Shown here one piece after another: positions 35,451 to 48,385 of a stretch of DNA of 55,000 nt; position 1 is the first letter of the stretch; every line of letters starts with the position of its first letter. The notes beneath the pieces are model-generated. The model made no database searches. It was not told the origin of the DNA and saw only the letters and a list, made by a program, of their open reading frames with translations. Origin of the DNA: Chrysomallon squamiferum. Its lineage: Eukaryota > Mollusca > Gastropoda > Neomphalida > Peltospiridae. Made by a program: the position numbers and the translations under genes. Location of the stretch: positions 27,023,430 to 27,078,429 of the forward strand of contig CM022672.1 in NCBI GenBank assembly GCA_012295275.1. Direction: 5' to 3'.

Positions 35451-36120
35451 TAATAATGAATCTGTAGAGATGTTTCTCTTTCAGGGAATGGCCCTGTAAT
35501 TTGTTGTTTATTCAGAAGCCATAATATGCATTATCCTGTTGACACAAGCTTCATATTCCTTGTTACTATCCTAAACTGTATTCCAAAATCAATTCTATCA
35601 AGAATTTTATAACAGAGTAAAACAAATCCTGATTTTTATACCAAGATAATTATATTGTTTTCTCTTGGTTTTTTAAATTGATTTTCTATCATTTAATTTT
35701 AATAGTTCATTTTAAATCTAAAAAAAAAATAATAATAATAAAAAATAAAAAAAAGATTAAAAAAAAGATAATATAAAAAAATTCTCGCAGTGCTATAGAT
35801 TTTTGCTCAGAGCATGGACATTAAACACATTTACACTCTGAAGGCAAACTGCAAGTTGAAATGCAGGCGCGGTGTAAAAACGACAGCCTGCAGTGACAAA
35901 TTGACCTTTACCTTACAGAGCAGCATCGGCCCAATGATCTCCTTGTGCTGTTGTAAATCCTTCTTGATGCTTCTATTTTAGTTCTACATGAGAGCGTAAT
36001 GAACTCTAATACAGTTCCAGAGTTACAGAGAGAAGAATTTTCAAGAAAATGGTATTAATTATCCATCTTCTTCTCAGCAAAAACACAAACAGATCTTTGA
36101 TATTAAATAACGAATCATAT
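35451..36120. other. Gap with a GC-richer patch
   Basis: A-rich run at 35718-35780. The patch 35830-35980 is clearly less AT-rich and holds a 49-codon open minus-strand segment with a donor-like site (see findings). No gene named. Confidence 0.4.
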
Positions 36121-36127
36121 GCATCTC

Positions 36128-36345
36128 AGTGATAAATCACTTAACTAAAAAAAAAAAAATACCAGGATCAATTCTCCCTGCTATACCCTAAAGCTATTTA
36201 TACCATTCTACTCATGGCCTCAAAAATGATTCATCAAAGACTCTTTTTGCCTGTCTATGGAAAGTGCATACTAAAGATTCCTTGTTGCTGATCTGTGAGA
36301 ATACACTGTGGTGTTGTATCAATAAGTTTCTTTTATAAATATACC
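36128..36345 (+). mobile_element. Diverged mollusc-type SINE, copy C
   Basis: Reads ctcagtgataaatcactta, then an A-run, ccaggatcaattctccctgc, gcctgtctatggaaagtgca, taaagattccttgttgctga, gtggtgttgtatcaataagtt. Same order of blocks as copies A and B, with a recognisable box-B-like ggatcaattc. Confidence 0.68.
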
Positions 36346-36924
36346 ATTACAAAAATCACTAGATTTATTTCTGATAGCCATTAATAATTAAATGTGTTGA
36401 GGGGGTTATTAAACAAATATGGATTTATTAATTACAGGAAGAATGATCTAATTTGTTTTAATTAGCCAACAGGTCAAATTCATCCTTACATTAAAGAAAC
36501 ATTTTGGATGCTGAAATATTTTCTAAAAATAAAGTAAGTATTAAGTAAAACTCATATAGAATATATATAGTATTAAAAAGCTTTAAACATAATACAGGTA
36601 AGTGTTAAATATTAAAATGTGTGTAAGTAGCAAGTAAGACATAAACAGTATATATATAGCAGTTTATAAGAAAGGTTTCAACATTTGATATAGGGTTATG
36701 CACATTTAAAAATGATAAAAATAAGATTATTATCCTGATTACATAATGATGAGTAACATTTAAATCTTCCTCAGAGAACACATGGGCTATTTCCAGTTCA
36801 AACCTTCAACAAAAAGTCTGTGGTATTAGTATACTGTCTGTGAGAAGGTGCATATAGATGAGACTTTGCTGTTAAATGAGTGGTCTTTGGAGTAATAATT
36901 GTTCAATTTTAGTCTCATAATATT

Positions 36925-37190
36925 ACTAATACTAGTAATAATAATAATAATAACAACAACATCATCAACAACAACAGTAGCAGCAATAATAATAATAATA
37001 ACAGTAGTAGTATTAATAATAGTAATAGTAATAATAACAGATAAAGTAGTATTGGTTGTTTTTGTTGTTATTGTAGTTATAGCAGTAGTAGTAATATTGA
37101 TAATAGTAATAGAAATAATAAAAGCTAAAGTAGTAGTTGTTGTTCTAGTTATAGTAGAGTAGTAGTAGTAGTAATAATAATAATAAAATA
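36925..37190. repeat. Trinucleotide-repeat island with an 80-bp duplication
   Basis: AAT, AAC, AGT and CAG triplets; the block gtagtagtaatattgataat...aaagctaaagtagtagttgtt is present twice about 80 bp apart. Open frames on both strands are products of the triplet structure. Confidence 0.88.
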
Positions 37191-37194
37191 AATA

Positions 37195-39680
37195 TTCATT
37201 CAGTGCTCTGAAATGATTAATTTTCAAAATTTATCAACATTAAAAAAAAATATTTTATTTCCAATAATAACAGCTACAAACAACCTGATTAAGAAAGCGA
37301 AATTTAAAGGTAAAATTTAGAATATCGTTAGTCATTTAAGACTAAATCAGCACTTAATACTTAATAGTAAAAAAAAAAATCCAAAAAACCTATACTTACA
37401 CTCAAAGTCTGAGCTGAAGCTGTGAGTAATGACTAAAATGTGTTTAGTTTACGTGATATTGTTCTAATCTTATTCACCTGTAAGTCACTGCTCAGTATGT
37501 GTTCTCTCCTCTTCAGGAAGCTTTCTTTAACTTTTCTGTTTTTTACTTGTTTGCAATTGGCACTATTCTAGAAGAACTTTCTTGTGCAGGGAAATTCTCC
37601 CCAAGATGACTTCGATACACCTGATGAACAGATAAAATGCAGTGCAGCACTGGTACAGTGCCAGGTCTAGGATTCAAGCTAGCTTCTTTTTTTTTTACTA
37701 TTTTATTCAGGTTTTCAAGCCAGTGAGGTTTGGAATCAGCAAATATTTTACTTGGCAAAGCATAATGCATAGCATTTCAAAACTGAAAAAAACAAAACTG
37801 AAATAAGATGAAGAAGAACATGTCAGTGTTGAAAATCATTGACATGTCGCAATGCAGAGCATTTCAGAATTAAAAACAACTGAAATAAGATGATGCAGAG
37901 CTCTTCAATATTGAAAAATGTGACACAACATTATTTAGAATGTTTCAATACCAAAACATCTTTTATAACATGATGCAGAGCATTTCAAAACAGAGAAATC
38001 TGATATTCTATAATGATTAGCATTTCAATGTAGACATTTCAATGTAGATATCTGATATAATATGATGGAAAGCATTTCAATATTTCAAGCATACAAAATA
38101 ATGAATGACATTTTACTCCAAAGGCTTCAAATATTATGATGCCTAATATTTCAGCACTGGGGATAAATAATTGAACTCACAATAACAATCATTTGTCTTC
38201 TATTTAAAATAAAACATGATATCTTATCAGGAAACACTACCTGAAGACTTCATCACAAATTTTAATAAAGTTTTATTCATGGACACCAAAATAAACAGTA
38301 ATATTTTATGATTCTTCAGATTATTTCTAATTCAAGCCATTATTCCAAGACTTTATAATGGGAAGATGCTTATTAAAGATTTTGTAGTGTTTATTGCTTC
38401 AATAAGCCAATTACTTGCATTCCACTCTCTCACCTCTCCCAAACATCCCCCACAGATTGAATAGTTCAAAGAAAGAAAACAAAGGTATGATGAACAGGAA
38501 AATATCAGAGATTCTCTGACATGTATATATATCAACTCATTATTTTGTGAAGCGTTTTTCAAAGTAAAATGTGCTTGTCTGTGCAGTCTAAAACTCTATT
38601 ATTATCTGTATTAATGTCAAACAAACAAGTTAGCTTGTGAACACCAGCTGATATTTACAGCCTCAGTGATGTGAGAAATTCCACTCAATGCAACCTGTTA
38701 CCACATGTTCAATGGTTTAGAATTTTCATGTACAATAATTCCTGTAAGAACTTTTATATGTACATACAATGGTAAGAATATATTTCTCTGTAAGTATGTA
38801 TGTTTGTATGTATGTACATGTGTATCTTTGTAAATATTTACATATATGTACGTGTGTATGTGTGTGTATATGTGTGTGTATATGTGCCTGCCTCTCTATC
38901 TGTCTATAGAGATGTCATGCTTATGTCTATCTAACAGAAAACTGCAAATAATGAAGCACTGTTTGAAATGTAAAGTTTTGCAAATGATGCCACTGAAGGA
39001 AACTGATTCTGTGTTGCTTCATGCCTCAGCTAACATATTTGCTCCAGAGCTACAATCCATTCTTCTGTTGAAAGACTGAATGATCTTCATAAAGAAATAC
39101 AGTAATATTGGCTTTCTTATCAACGTTGACATCCTTGGCCAAGATGTTTTCACTGAAATACTGTGTCTAAAATTGCTACGACACTTTAGTCCCAGACCAG
39201 ATAGAATTAAACATTTTTCCATTAGCAACAGATCCAAATTCATGTCTAGCGGTGGGCAAAATGGAATGAATTTGATGTAAATGCATACTGATCACCACTC
39301 AGCCTTGGACTGAAAACAAATTAAGTTTCTTAAAAGTCTGTCAGATAAGCACTGGGGATTAAGAGTTTCCATTTCGAAAATAAGCTCCAGTGAATAATGG
39401 TCTACATCTTGCATAAGCAAGGATGGTTAGGAACGTCTGAATATTTGAAAAAATTAAAAGGATTAGGAGTACACATGTCTCGTGGATAATCTCTGATGAT
39501 TTGCTATCTCTAAGCAAAGATGTTTTCATTAAATATATCATGTTATAGTAGTGTTTTAAAGAATGAGAGAGTCTGTCAAATAAGAGAACAGGATAAAATC
39601 TGTCTCTTAAAATTCATAAGCTCTGAAGATTGACGCAATCTCTCAGATAACTTTTGAGGATTATAATAACCTCAGAAGAT
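37195..39680. other. No gene recognised; weak repeats
   Basis: A degenerate repeat with gatgcagagcatttcaa blocks runs from 37780 to 38130. Less AT-rich stretches at 37550-37740 and 38930-39290 hold short frames without recognisable domains. Confidence 0.4.
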
Positions 39681-39684
39681 AAAG

Positions 39685-40550
39685 TATGAGAGATAAAAAT
39701 ATATTTTATAAATAAGTTATGACATAAGAATGTCTTATAAATAAGTTATGACGGTAAAGTCTTATAAATAAGCCACAACATAAGAATGTCTTATAAATAA
39801 GCAACATAAGATAAGAATATATCTTATAAATAAGACATGACATAAGAATGTCTTTATAAATAGTCTTTATATTATCATATAAATAAGATATGACATAAGG
39901 GTGTCTTATAAATAATCTATTATGTAAGAATGTCATATAAATAAGCTACAGAAGATAAGAATAAGCTATGACATAAGAATGTCTTATAAACAAGCTATGA
40001 CATAAGAATGTCTTATAAACAAGCTGTCACATAAGAATGTCTTATAAATAAGTTATGACAGTAATGTCTTATAAATAAGCAACATAAGATAAGAATATAT
40101 CTTATAAATAAGACATGACATAAGAGTGTCTTATAAATAAGGTACAACATAAGAATGTCTTATAAATAAGCTACAGAAGATAAGAATATGTCTAATAAAT
40201 AAGTCATGGCATAAGAATGTCTTTATAAATAAGTTATGAAGTAAGAATGTCTTTATAAATAAGCTTTAGAAGATAATATTATCTTATAAATAAGTTATGA
40301 CATAAGAATGTCTTATATATAAGCTATAGAAGATAATATTATCTTTTAAATAAGTTATGACCTAAGAATATCTTATAAATAATCTATCATATAAGAATGT
40401 CTTATAAATAAACTACAGAAGATAAGAATATGTTTTATAAATAAGTCATGACATAAGAATGTCTTGATAAATAAGCTACAGAAGATAGATAATAGTATCT
40501 TATAAATAAGTTATAATATAAGAATGTCTTATAAATAAGCTATAAATAAA
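39685..40550. repeat. Minisatellite, unit about 28 bp (gacataagaatgtcttataa)
   Basis: About thirty imperfect copies built on taagaatgtcttataaataa followed by gctatgaca or gctacagaagat variants. Two alternating unit types are visible (gacataagaatg and gaagataagaata), suggesting a higher-order pattern. Confidence 0.93.
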
Positions 40551-40717
40551 AACAAATTAATTGATCAACTATACTGATTTTCATCACATAACCAGTTATA
40601 AAAACTGTCTAATGATTATTATATGCATATATATATATATGAAAAAAAAATAAAATAATTTCTTACTACATACTGTTGACCTAATATAGGTAATTTAGTT
40701 TTGATATCAAAAGAAAA

Positions 40718-40835
40718 TGTTTCAGACATACTTATCATGGGTATGCACTGTCTCTGAATATTCTGTGCATGAACAGAACACGTTACAATGAAAATGAAGC
40801 AAAACTGCAAGTTTATAAATATAAACATAACCACC
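40718..40835 (+). repeat. Dispersed direct repeat, copy 1
   Basis: Shares atattctg.c.atgaa, gaagcaaaactgcaa and aaatataa(a)c.taacca blocks with 41712-41815. Confidence 0.6.
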
Positions 40836-40844
40836 TGCTTCTTC

Positions 40845-41042
40845 TTTGACGTGTGTTGCTTGCTAGTCATCAAATGTAAAGGCTAGTACAGATGGAATTA
40901 CCAAGCAACAGTGGAAAGTACCTAAAAGCTGTCAGATTTGTAAATTAATGCTAATTTAATCAGTCTAGACAAAAAGGGGATTGATTCAGAATGAAATCCA
41001 GAAGAAATATGATCCCAGCAGAGGATGATCACCTTTCAGATT
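40845..41042 (+). repeat. 198-bp dispersed duplicate, copy 1
   Basis: From tttgacgtgtgttgcttgct to gatgatcacctttcagatt. Nearly identical to 50955-51152 (roughly a dozen differences by eye). Followed by a triplet-repeat tract, as is the other copy. Confidence 0.92.
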
Positions 41043-41111
41043 TTTATGAAGAATATTTTCAATTTGCTCTTTTATAAACAGTCTGTAGTATTTTATTATT
41101 GTTGTTTTCAT

Positions 41112-41113
<2 letters not shown>

Positions 41114-41158
<45 letters not shown>

Positions 41159-41257
41159 TTACTACTACTATTACTACTACTACTACTACTGCTGTTATTA
41201 TTATTACTACTACTACTACTATTATTATTATTATTATTATTATAATTATTATTATTG

Positions 41258-41292
<35 letters not shown>

Positions 41293-41321
41293 TGTATTTT
41301 TGTTGTTGTTGTTGTTGTTAA
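41114..41321. repeat. (ACT)n/(ATT)n/(GTT)n microsatellite
   Basis: About 200 bp of nearly pure triplets; the long Tyr-rich frame through it is an artefact. Confidence 0.97.
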
Positions 41322-41429
41322 TTGAAATACTTGGTTATTGTTTTATGATAAAGCTAGAATAAATCAGGGCAACTGAAAATTCACTATCATAAAGTATTAG
41401 AACCAGTTCAATACCTTAAAATAATAATA

Positions 41430-41441
41430 GTAATGATGATG

Positions 41442-41494
<53 letters not shown>

Positions 41495-41634
41495 CACAAT
41501 CATAATAATAAATTAATATATAAAAATAATAGCAAAAACAGTAATAATATAATAAAAAATAGTTTTTTGAAAATCATAAAAAATACAAAACTATTAAGAA
41601 AACAAATTAATAATAATAATAATTAATAACAAAG

Positions 41635-41675
<41 letters not shown>
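41430..41675. repeat. Two (AAT)n microsatellites
   Basis: AAT/GAT run at about 41425-41494 and AAT run at about 41638-41673. Confidence 0.95.
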
Positions 41676-41678
<3 letters not shown>

Positions 41679-41819
41679 TATCACGAAATTAATCAAACTA
41701 ATCATTTTTTTAAATGTTTCTCACATGCTTTTAATATTCTGCCTATGAATGAAAAAAGATATAAGAATATGAAGCAAAACTACAACAAATGTATACATGT
41801 AAATATAACCAAGTTGTTG

Positions 41820-42648
41820 ATGTTAGCATTGATTGAAATTAAAAATGAATGGTGTTTTACTTGGATAATGGCAATTTCTGTTAGAAACACTAACCACAGA
41901 ATTCACATCAAACCACATGAGTAATTGCTTTTAACAAACTAGCTATGACTTGCCAAAGATCTCATGTTAGTTTACTTGCCCTGGATGCTGTGTTTTGCAT
42001 GGTCAGTTTCTGTTATTTTATATTGGTAGAATGTAGCTATGTATAAGCCAATGCTCTAAAATAAAAAAATAAAAAAAATAATAATACTATAAAAATAAAA
42101 AAAATAAAATTCTTTTATTTATTCTTAGTTATTTTTTTCTATATAATATAAATACTGCTTACAAATAATAATAATAATGTTTTTTGAAAACCTGACTTAT
42201 TTAATAATTATGAAACAAAGTAGAGTATTAAAATAGAGAGTTTCCTATGGAAAAATAAATGGCATTCATCTAATCCGTACATGTCCTTTAGATAACTGAA
42301 CTAATGTGTCATATGTTATTATTATCATTATTACTTTTTTAAGTAAAAAAAAATAAAAAAATGATAACTTTTTTCAAAAATGCCATAAATTAAAACTCCT
42401 TAATGAAGTATATGGATGATTACTGTTTGACCTTGATTTACATTTTACTTTTTAATAAAAAATGTTTTCTCTTGTTTACTGTATCTGAGTAATTAATGCC
42501 TTTTTTATGAATATCTATAAATCAACAACAAACAAAGAAGTAAACTGTGAGATTAAAAGTTTAATGGCTTTTTTCTTTGCCTTTTTTCCCTTTTGTTTAT
42601 GAGAATACCAAGACAAATTAAATGAATATATGCTAGAAATATACATAA

Positions 42649-42728
<80 letters not shown>

Positions 42729-44940
42729 TATACACATATAAAATAATTTCTCATCAAAATAAAATATTTATGAAATTACTGTGTTGAATTAGAGAATGAA
42801 TATTTGATGATACTCAACACATTATATATTAATGGTTATTAGTTTCGTGGTTTTGTAATGATAGCATGAGAGGAAAGTAATCTCATTGTGAATTCTGTTA
42901 CCTAAAATCTTTTCTGTTGTTTTCCTAGAGACAGGACAGCATGCAGCTGGTACACAGAACAAATTCTTAACTTTATACATCAGAGTACTGTGACTAGTTT
43001 TGATAATGTGGTGAGAGTGTTTGAGATTTAGTTTGTATGCTCTAACGAGTCATACCTCAATTTTCAGTGTCTGTATAGTGATATCAAAATAGCACAGACA
43101 ATGTAAGCTGGGTTTTTTTTATTGTTCTGTGTAGATATACTAAAATAGTTAATACAAAAACTTTTGTATAAAAAACCTGATTAAAAAAAGGAAATTCACA
43201 CATACACACACATATATGTGTGGGTATATAGATAGGTAGATATAAATACACATACATGCACACATCTGTGTAGATAGATAGAGAGATATATATACACATA
43301 CACATAGACTAAAATGGATATTGCATCAGACATACCAAAAACACAAAACAATGCTGGAACATCTAGCAGGATCATTGTTCTACACATACTTATGTAATAC
43401 ACATTATTTTTTTTGCAACACAAAAAGTATCTACACTAACATTCCAGTCCAACTAAAAAATATATATATATATGCTTACTGTAATTTTTTTTTTCATAGC
43501 CAAAATGTCAGAGAAATGAATAAGTTAAAATCAGTGCCAAAAAAGTATTCTATTCAACTTCTCATGTAACAAATAATGTGATAAACAAAAGCAAAAAATT
43601 AGTAATTTTCCACATGTTTTTGAAAAGAAAAAGAAAAGAATCATGTAAAGATCAACCAGAACATTTTCCTGCTTTCGTGACTATTACAAGACTTTTTTTT
43701 TTGTAATAACTAAATGAAGAGATCCTTTACCATAATTAAAACTCAGTGTTCATTATGTGATATAACATGAAAGAAGTTTAACTTCCTTTTAATGTAACAC
43801 TTAACATATACTCAACCACAAAATCTGACAGTTAAAACACAATGCACATTATCTGATGTTACATGAAAGAAATTAATTTTAGCTTTAATGTAGACTACAA
43901 TAACCATATTTAACCACAAGATACAACAAATGTTTTAATTTTAGAGATGAAAGAAACCAGTGTTTTCCAGTTTAGAAGATCATAAACTTCCCTGTCATTC
44001 TACACATTATTTTTAATGGTTTATCACAGAGAACTTTTTACTGCACTCAGCTGAAGTAATGTAATTTCAAACAACCTAAGACAATGGCCGTATCATGCTT
44101 TGGCTGTTAATGGTTATTTATTTACTCTTTGCTAAGAGTATACACAGTGAAAACAGACAGTGGTGTGCCTGACAGTCAGCTGTAAGAGATGTTTTATTTA
44201 CAAGCTGTCTCAGTGGGAATGTGATGGCAGCAAGAGTGAAAACAGGAACTGGAATGGAAAACATCCAGGCATCTCACAAAGCCTGACTAATTCTACCCCA
44301 GTCTGGACGTGCATGAACTGACATCACGTATTTAGACGTTTATCTTTGTATGTTCATAGATACAACTGTAAACAATAACAGAAATTTCTTATTTTTTTAA
44401 CAAAAAGGAGTGAATTTGTGTCCATTTAACATACCTGAACATATTTTAATATTAACAGTTACTTGTTTTCAAATAGTTTTGTTTTGTTGTTTTTGTTTCA
44501 GTTTTTTTTTTTTTTTTTTATTAATGATGACTCTTGAAAAAGGAAACATATCCATTTCTCAGGGGTTTTTTGGGGGGGGGATTTAATTTATTCATTATAA
44601 TTTTTATATAAAATGTATAATTTGGATCATTGCATTCAATAATAAAGTCTTTAAAATGTAAAATCTGGATCATTACACTGTATAATACAAATGTTTGAAG
44701 GATATAATTTAGATCAGTATACTTAATATAGTTAAATTCAAGGATAAATGATTTTTTTTCTAAAATCTTTATTAGCTGTATTTTTCATTTCTCTCTCTAA
44801 CAACTGGAGACTGTAAGACACAAATCTGTCTTCTCAGACACAGACACCCAAGTTTAGCAATTTAGTCACCATTTTACAGGACAAGTCACATAGATTTTAA
44901 CTACTTAGTCCAGCACACTCTGAAACATTATCTAATAAAA
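41820..44940. other. No gene recognised
   Basis: Includes a CT/AT/GATA compound microsatellite at 42655-42726, a pair of diverged direct copies (about 110 bp) at 43738-43920, and a less AT-rich stretch at 44100-44340 with a short open plus frame (see findings). Confidence 0.4.
42655..42726. repeat. (CT)n(AT)n(GATA)n compound microsatellite
   Basis: CT run, AT run and GATA run in direct succession. Confidence 0.97.
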
Positions 44941-44954
44941 CACACCAATTTCAG

Positions 44955-44980
44955 CCGGAAACCTAGTTACTAATGGCAAC
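44955..44980. promoter_or_regulatory. Candidate ETS site plus RFX X-box
   Basis: CCGGAA at 44955-44960 and gttactaatggcaac at 44966-44980. On the minus strand the latter reads GTTGCC-ATT-AGTAAC, which fits the RFX X-box consensus GTNRCC-N0-3-RGYAAC. The 60-bp surroundings are GC-richer with several CpGs. Whether it is a promoter or enhancer is unknown. Confidence 0.3.
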
Positions 44981-45009
44981 TGGCGAACTCGTTTCAACGT
45001 TACAACACT

Positions 45010-46441
45010 TGGTGGGCAATGGAAACAGAGAGTTGAATACAGATTTGTTGGTTAACAGTGTGTAATGATTGCAAAAGCATGTTGGTGGATGTAGAAGATG
45101 ACAAAACAGAATGCAATGAATATCTCAGCCTTTCAGCCACTGGAATGCTTTTAGCCAAAATGGTGATCAGAGTGAGGAATAAAGGATGCATAAAGGATGG
45201 ACATTTTTCCTTTTCTTTTTGATAAAGTAATCAGCAGACAAAGCTATTAACTGTTTAAAATTCTTTCTGTTCTTGACTCATTCAAGTATCTATATTGCCA
45301 TGCCAACTTCACTCATAGCATCAACGGCTCCTGCCATAAACAACCCACAACAATGGACACTGGTATTGCAGTGAAGAGAAGATTATAACTACCTGTACAT
45401 TAATGAAAATAATTTCCTGTCTAGATAGAGAAATAAAGAGATGCAGCAGACAGGCAGTGACTTGAGGTAATGATCTGCATGAGGCAATTTGCAGATTAAT
45501 ACACAACCCTGTATATGTCTTTATATATAGATATATAACAAGTTCAAAACATGTTCTTAAGAAATCAATAGTGCTGTAGTTCATTCACAGATATATGCAG
45601 TCTTTCTGGTTGTGTTTGTTACTGTATTTATAAAGCAAAATACTATGATGGTTAAATGTCTTCACCAAAGAAGGAATGATGACAAAAACAAATTAGAAAT
45701 TTCTTATTTCTAACAAATAGCAGTGAATTAAAATTTGTTTAATGACATATTTTGATATTAATGATTGCCAGATAGCAAATAAGTTTGTTTCATATATGTA
45801 TATATATATTATTTTTTGTTAATTTTTTTATTATGCTAACTTCTGAAACAGGAAAGTTTCATTCACTTCTCAGTTTGCTTGTTGAGTGTTTTTTTTCATG
45901 TTTCTTTCTTCCTTCTTTATTTATTTTTCATAAGGGATGTTTTATTTTTTAAATATATTTATTTTAATTAGATGATAAAACTTCTAAACCAAAACATTTT
46001 TTTTTTACAAATTAAAAATATATGTATTCAAAAAATTTTTAAAATCATAATAATAATTATTATAAGAAAAATAAAAACAAATTACTAAAATATGTATGTT
46101 TTTTTTTAAGATTCAGGTCACTTTTGCATTAGAGACTTGTACAGTCAATCCTCAATGGAAATCTCTGTGTAGTTAGTATTTTGACATCTTTCACTAAGGT
46201 GTAAAAACCAATTACACTTAGAAACAGTAGCAGTTCTCTTGAGATTTTACAGAAAAATCACTGTATTAGTTATTAACTGTATCAGTTATTAACTGTTAAC
46301 ATATCTTCAAAATCTGCTTTGATGTAGAAAACAAAATGTACCTTTTAACACAGCATTCATATAGCACACTGAATATTAAATATATTGTTTACAAAAAAGA
46401 TTAAAAGAGGATTTTCAAAATAAAGTTAATCTCTCTCTCTC

Positions 46442-46477
<36 letters not shown>

Positions 46478-47270
46478 GGTGTGTTGTTTTTAACAATTTT
46501 AATATCTATGCTAATGTAATATTGCTTTGTGCTAAAAAGACTTTACTGATGTATTTTAACAGGTATTTTCTTCAAAGGAAAACTAAATATTACTGTTAGC
46601 AATAATACATATTTTATAAACATTTTTACACCAACAGGACAGCACATTCCATAACTATTCATCTCCCTGGAAATAACCAGTGAATCAATGGCTTATACTG
46701 AAACTGCAAATATTCATTCCTAGTGAACTACATCACATGCCAGTTTAGTTTGAGCGCTAAAATCAGATTTTTATTATTTTTAATTTATTATTATTTTTTT
46801 ATTATTATTATCATTTTTTATTATTTTTAATTAATTTTTTTTTTGAAATTTTTAAAAATTTAAAAATTTTATTTAATTTTTAATTTTTTTTTTTTTTTTT
46901 TTTTACTTGTTTTTAATTTTTTTTTTTTTGAAATTTTTTTTTTTTTATTATTTACTTTTTGAAATTTTTTTTTTTTTTTTCTGTGGGTTTTTCTGCATGA
47001 TTTTGTTTGATGTTCATTTGTCCCTAGCTAACTTTTCATCAAATCTCACACTGAGCCACTGAGAAGGGTGTTAATAAAGAATTTCTAATTGTAGACATTT
47101 TCAATATCAAAGCAGCCTGTTTTACACTGCAGCGATTTCATTAGACTGTCAGCATCTAGGTACAAGATTTCCTTTGATGCCATCTGTGAATAATTCTCTG
47201 AAGAATTTTCTGGTAATTTATTCCACTTGAATTTTCTCAAAAACAATAAGAAAATTAGAAGAGCATGAGA
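45010..47270. other. No gene recognised
   Basis: AT tract at about 46447-46474 and T-rich low complexity at 46770-46980. Short frames near 45000-45580 have no recognisable domain. Confidence 0.4.
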
Positions 47271-47275
47271 AATTA

Positions 47276-47277
47276 GA

Positions 47278-47332
<55 letters not shown>

Positions 47333-47364
47333 CTAATAATAATAAAAATAATAATAAAAATTAA

Positions 47365-47412
<48 letters not shown>
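47276..47412. repeat. (AAT)n microsatellite
   Basis: About 135 bp of AAT with few interruptions. Confidence 0.97.
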
Positions 47413-47414
<2 letters not shown>

Positions 47415-47983
47415 TTACAGGAATAGTGTTTTATTTATCTATGACATAATACTGTTTTTCTTGTTTTATATTAGAAATTGTACTAAATAAATATTTTGTT
47501 TTAAATATAGAGATATTTTAAAGTATTAAAGATATAAAATTGGTAATATAAAGCAACATTCAGAAATTTATTTACATGCTAAATAAAAAATAACAATAAT
47601 AATATAAAAAAACCAGTATTATTCTACCAGCTTTCTAAAACAGTAGTTAGCAATATCAGCAATGACATCTTTGATTTCTCTGTGAAAGAAAATGTCCTCA
47701 TTGATTCCTTTACTTGTCAGAACATCCCAAACCTATTCTACAATCAACAGAGGATCTGGCAGGAAAAAAAGAGATGATTTAGATGCCAATAAAAGAATAA
47801 TAATGCTCATAAAATGCTACTAACTACGTCAATAATGTGCATTAGTTCAAACATTTTGTATCTTGTGACAAGCAGATGTGTAAATAAATGTCTTGTGTTT
47901 TGCTTAGATATTCAACAGTGTCAAGATTTCCTTACATGATGAATATAAATATATTATGTTTTTACTAATATATTTTCTTTATA

Positions 47984-48004
47984 TATATAGATAGATAGAT
48001 AGAT
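47984..48004. repeat. (GATA)n tract
   Basis: Short GATA run shortly before the 36-bp minisatellite. Confidence 0.9.
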
Positions 48005-48039
48005 AAAGTGACAGATAGAGAGATCTACAAACATTAGTT

Positions 48040-48385
48040 GAACATGTGATGTTAATTAGTCTACAAATATTAGCTATGTATTTGATGTTAATTAGTGTAC
48101 AAATATTAGCTATGTATTTGATGTTAATTAGTCTACAAATATTAGCTATGTATTTGATGTTAGTCTACAAATATTAGCTATGTATTTGATGTTAATTAGT
48201 CTACAAATATTAGCTATGTATTTGATGTTAATTAGTCTACAAATATTAGCTATGTATTTGATGTTAGTCTACAAATATTAGCTATGTATTTGATGTTAGT
48301 CTACAAATATTAGCTATGTATTTGATGTTAATTAGTCTACAAATATTAGCTATGTATGTGATGTTAATTAGTCTACAAATATTAG
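48040..48385. repeat. 36-bp minisatellite (ctacaaatattagctatgta)
   Basis: About ten copies of a 36-bp unit ending tttgatgttaattagt; three copies lack aattagt and are shorter. It passes directly into the 31-bp array on its right. Confidence 0.95.

Noticed and set aside
36826-37227. Open frames of 87 and 133 codons on opposite strands
   Set aside because: Both arise from trinucleotide repeats lacking stops; no domain and no codon structure.
37543-37770. Minus-strand frame with a tRNA box-B-like gcttgaatcctag, possibly a SINE head
   Set aside because: No box A at the right distance and no second copy in the window.
39685-40550. Regular repeat array considered as CRISPR
   Set aside because: Units are contiguous and degenerate without unique spacers, and the genome is clearly eukaryotic.
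41025-41321. Long Tyr-rich open frame
   Set aside because: It is simply translation of a TAC/TAT triplet microsatellite.
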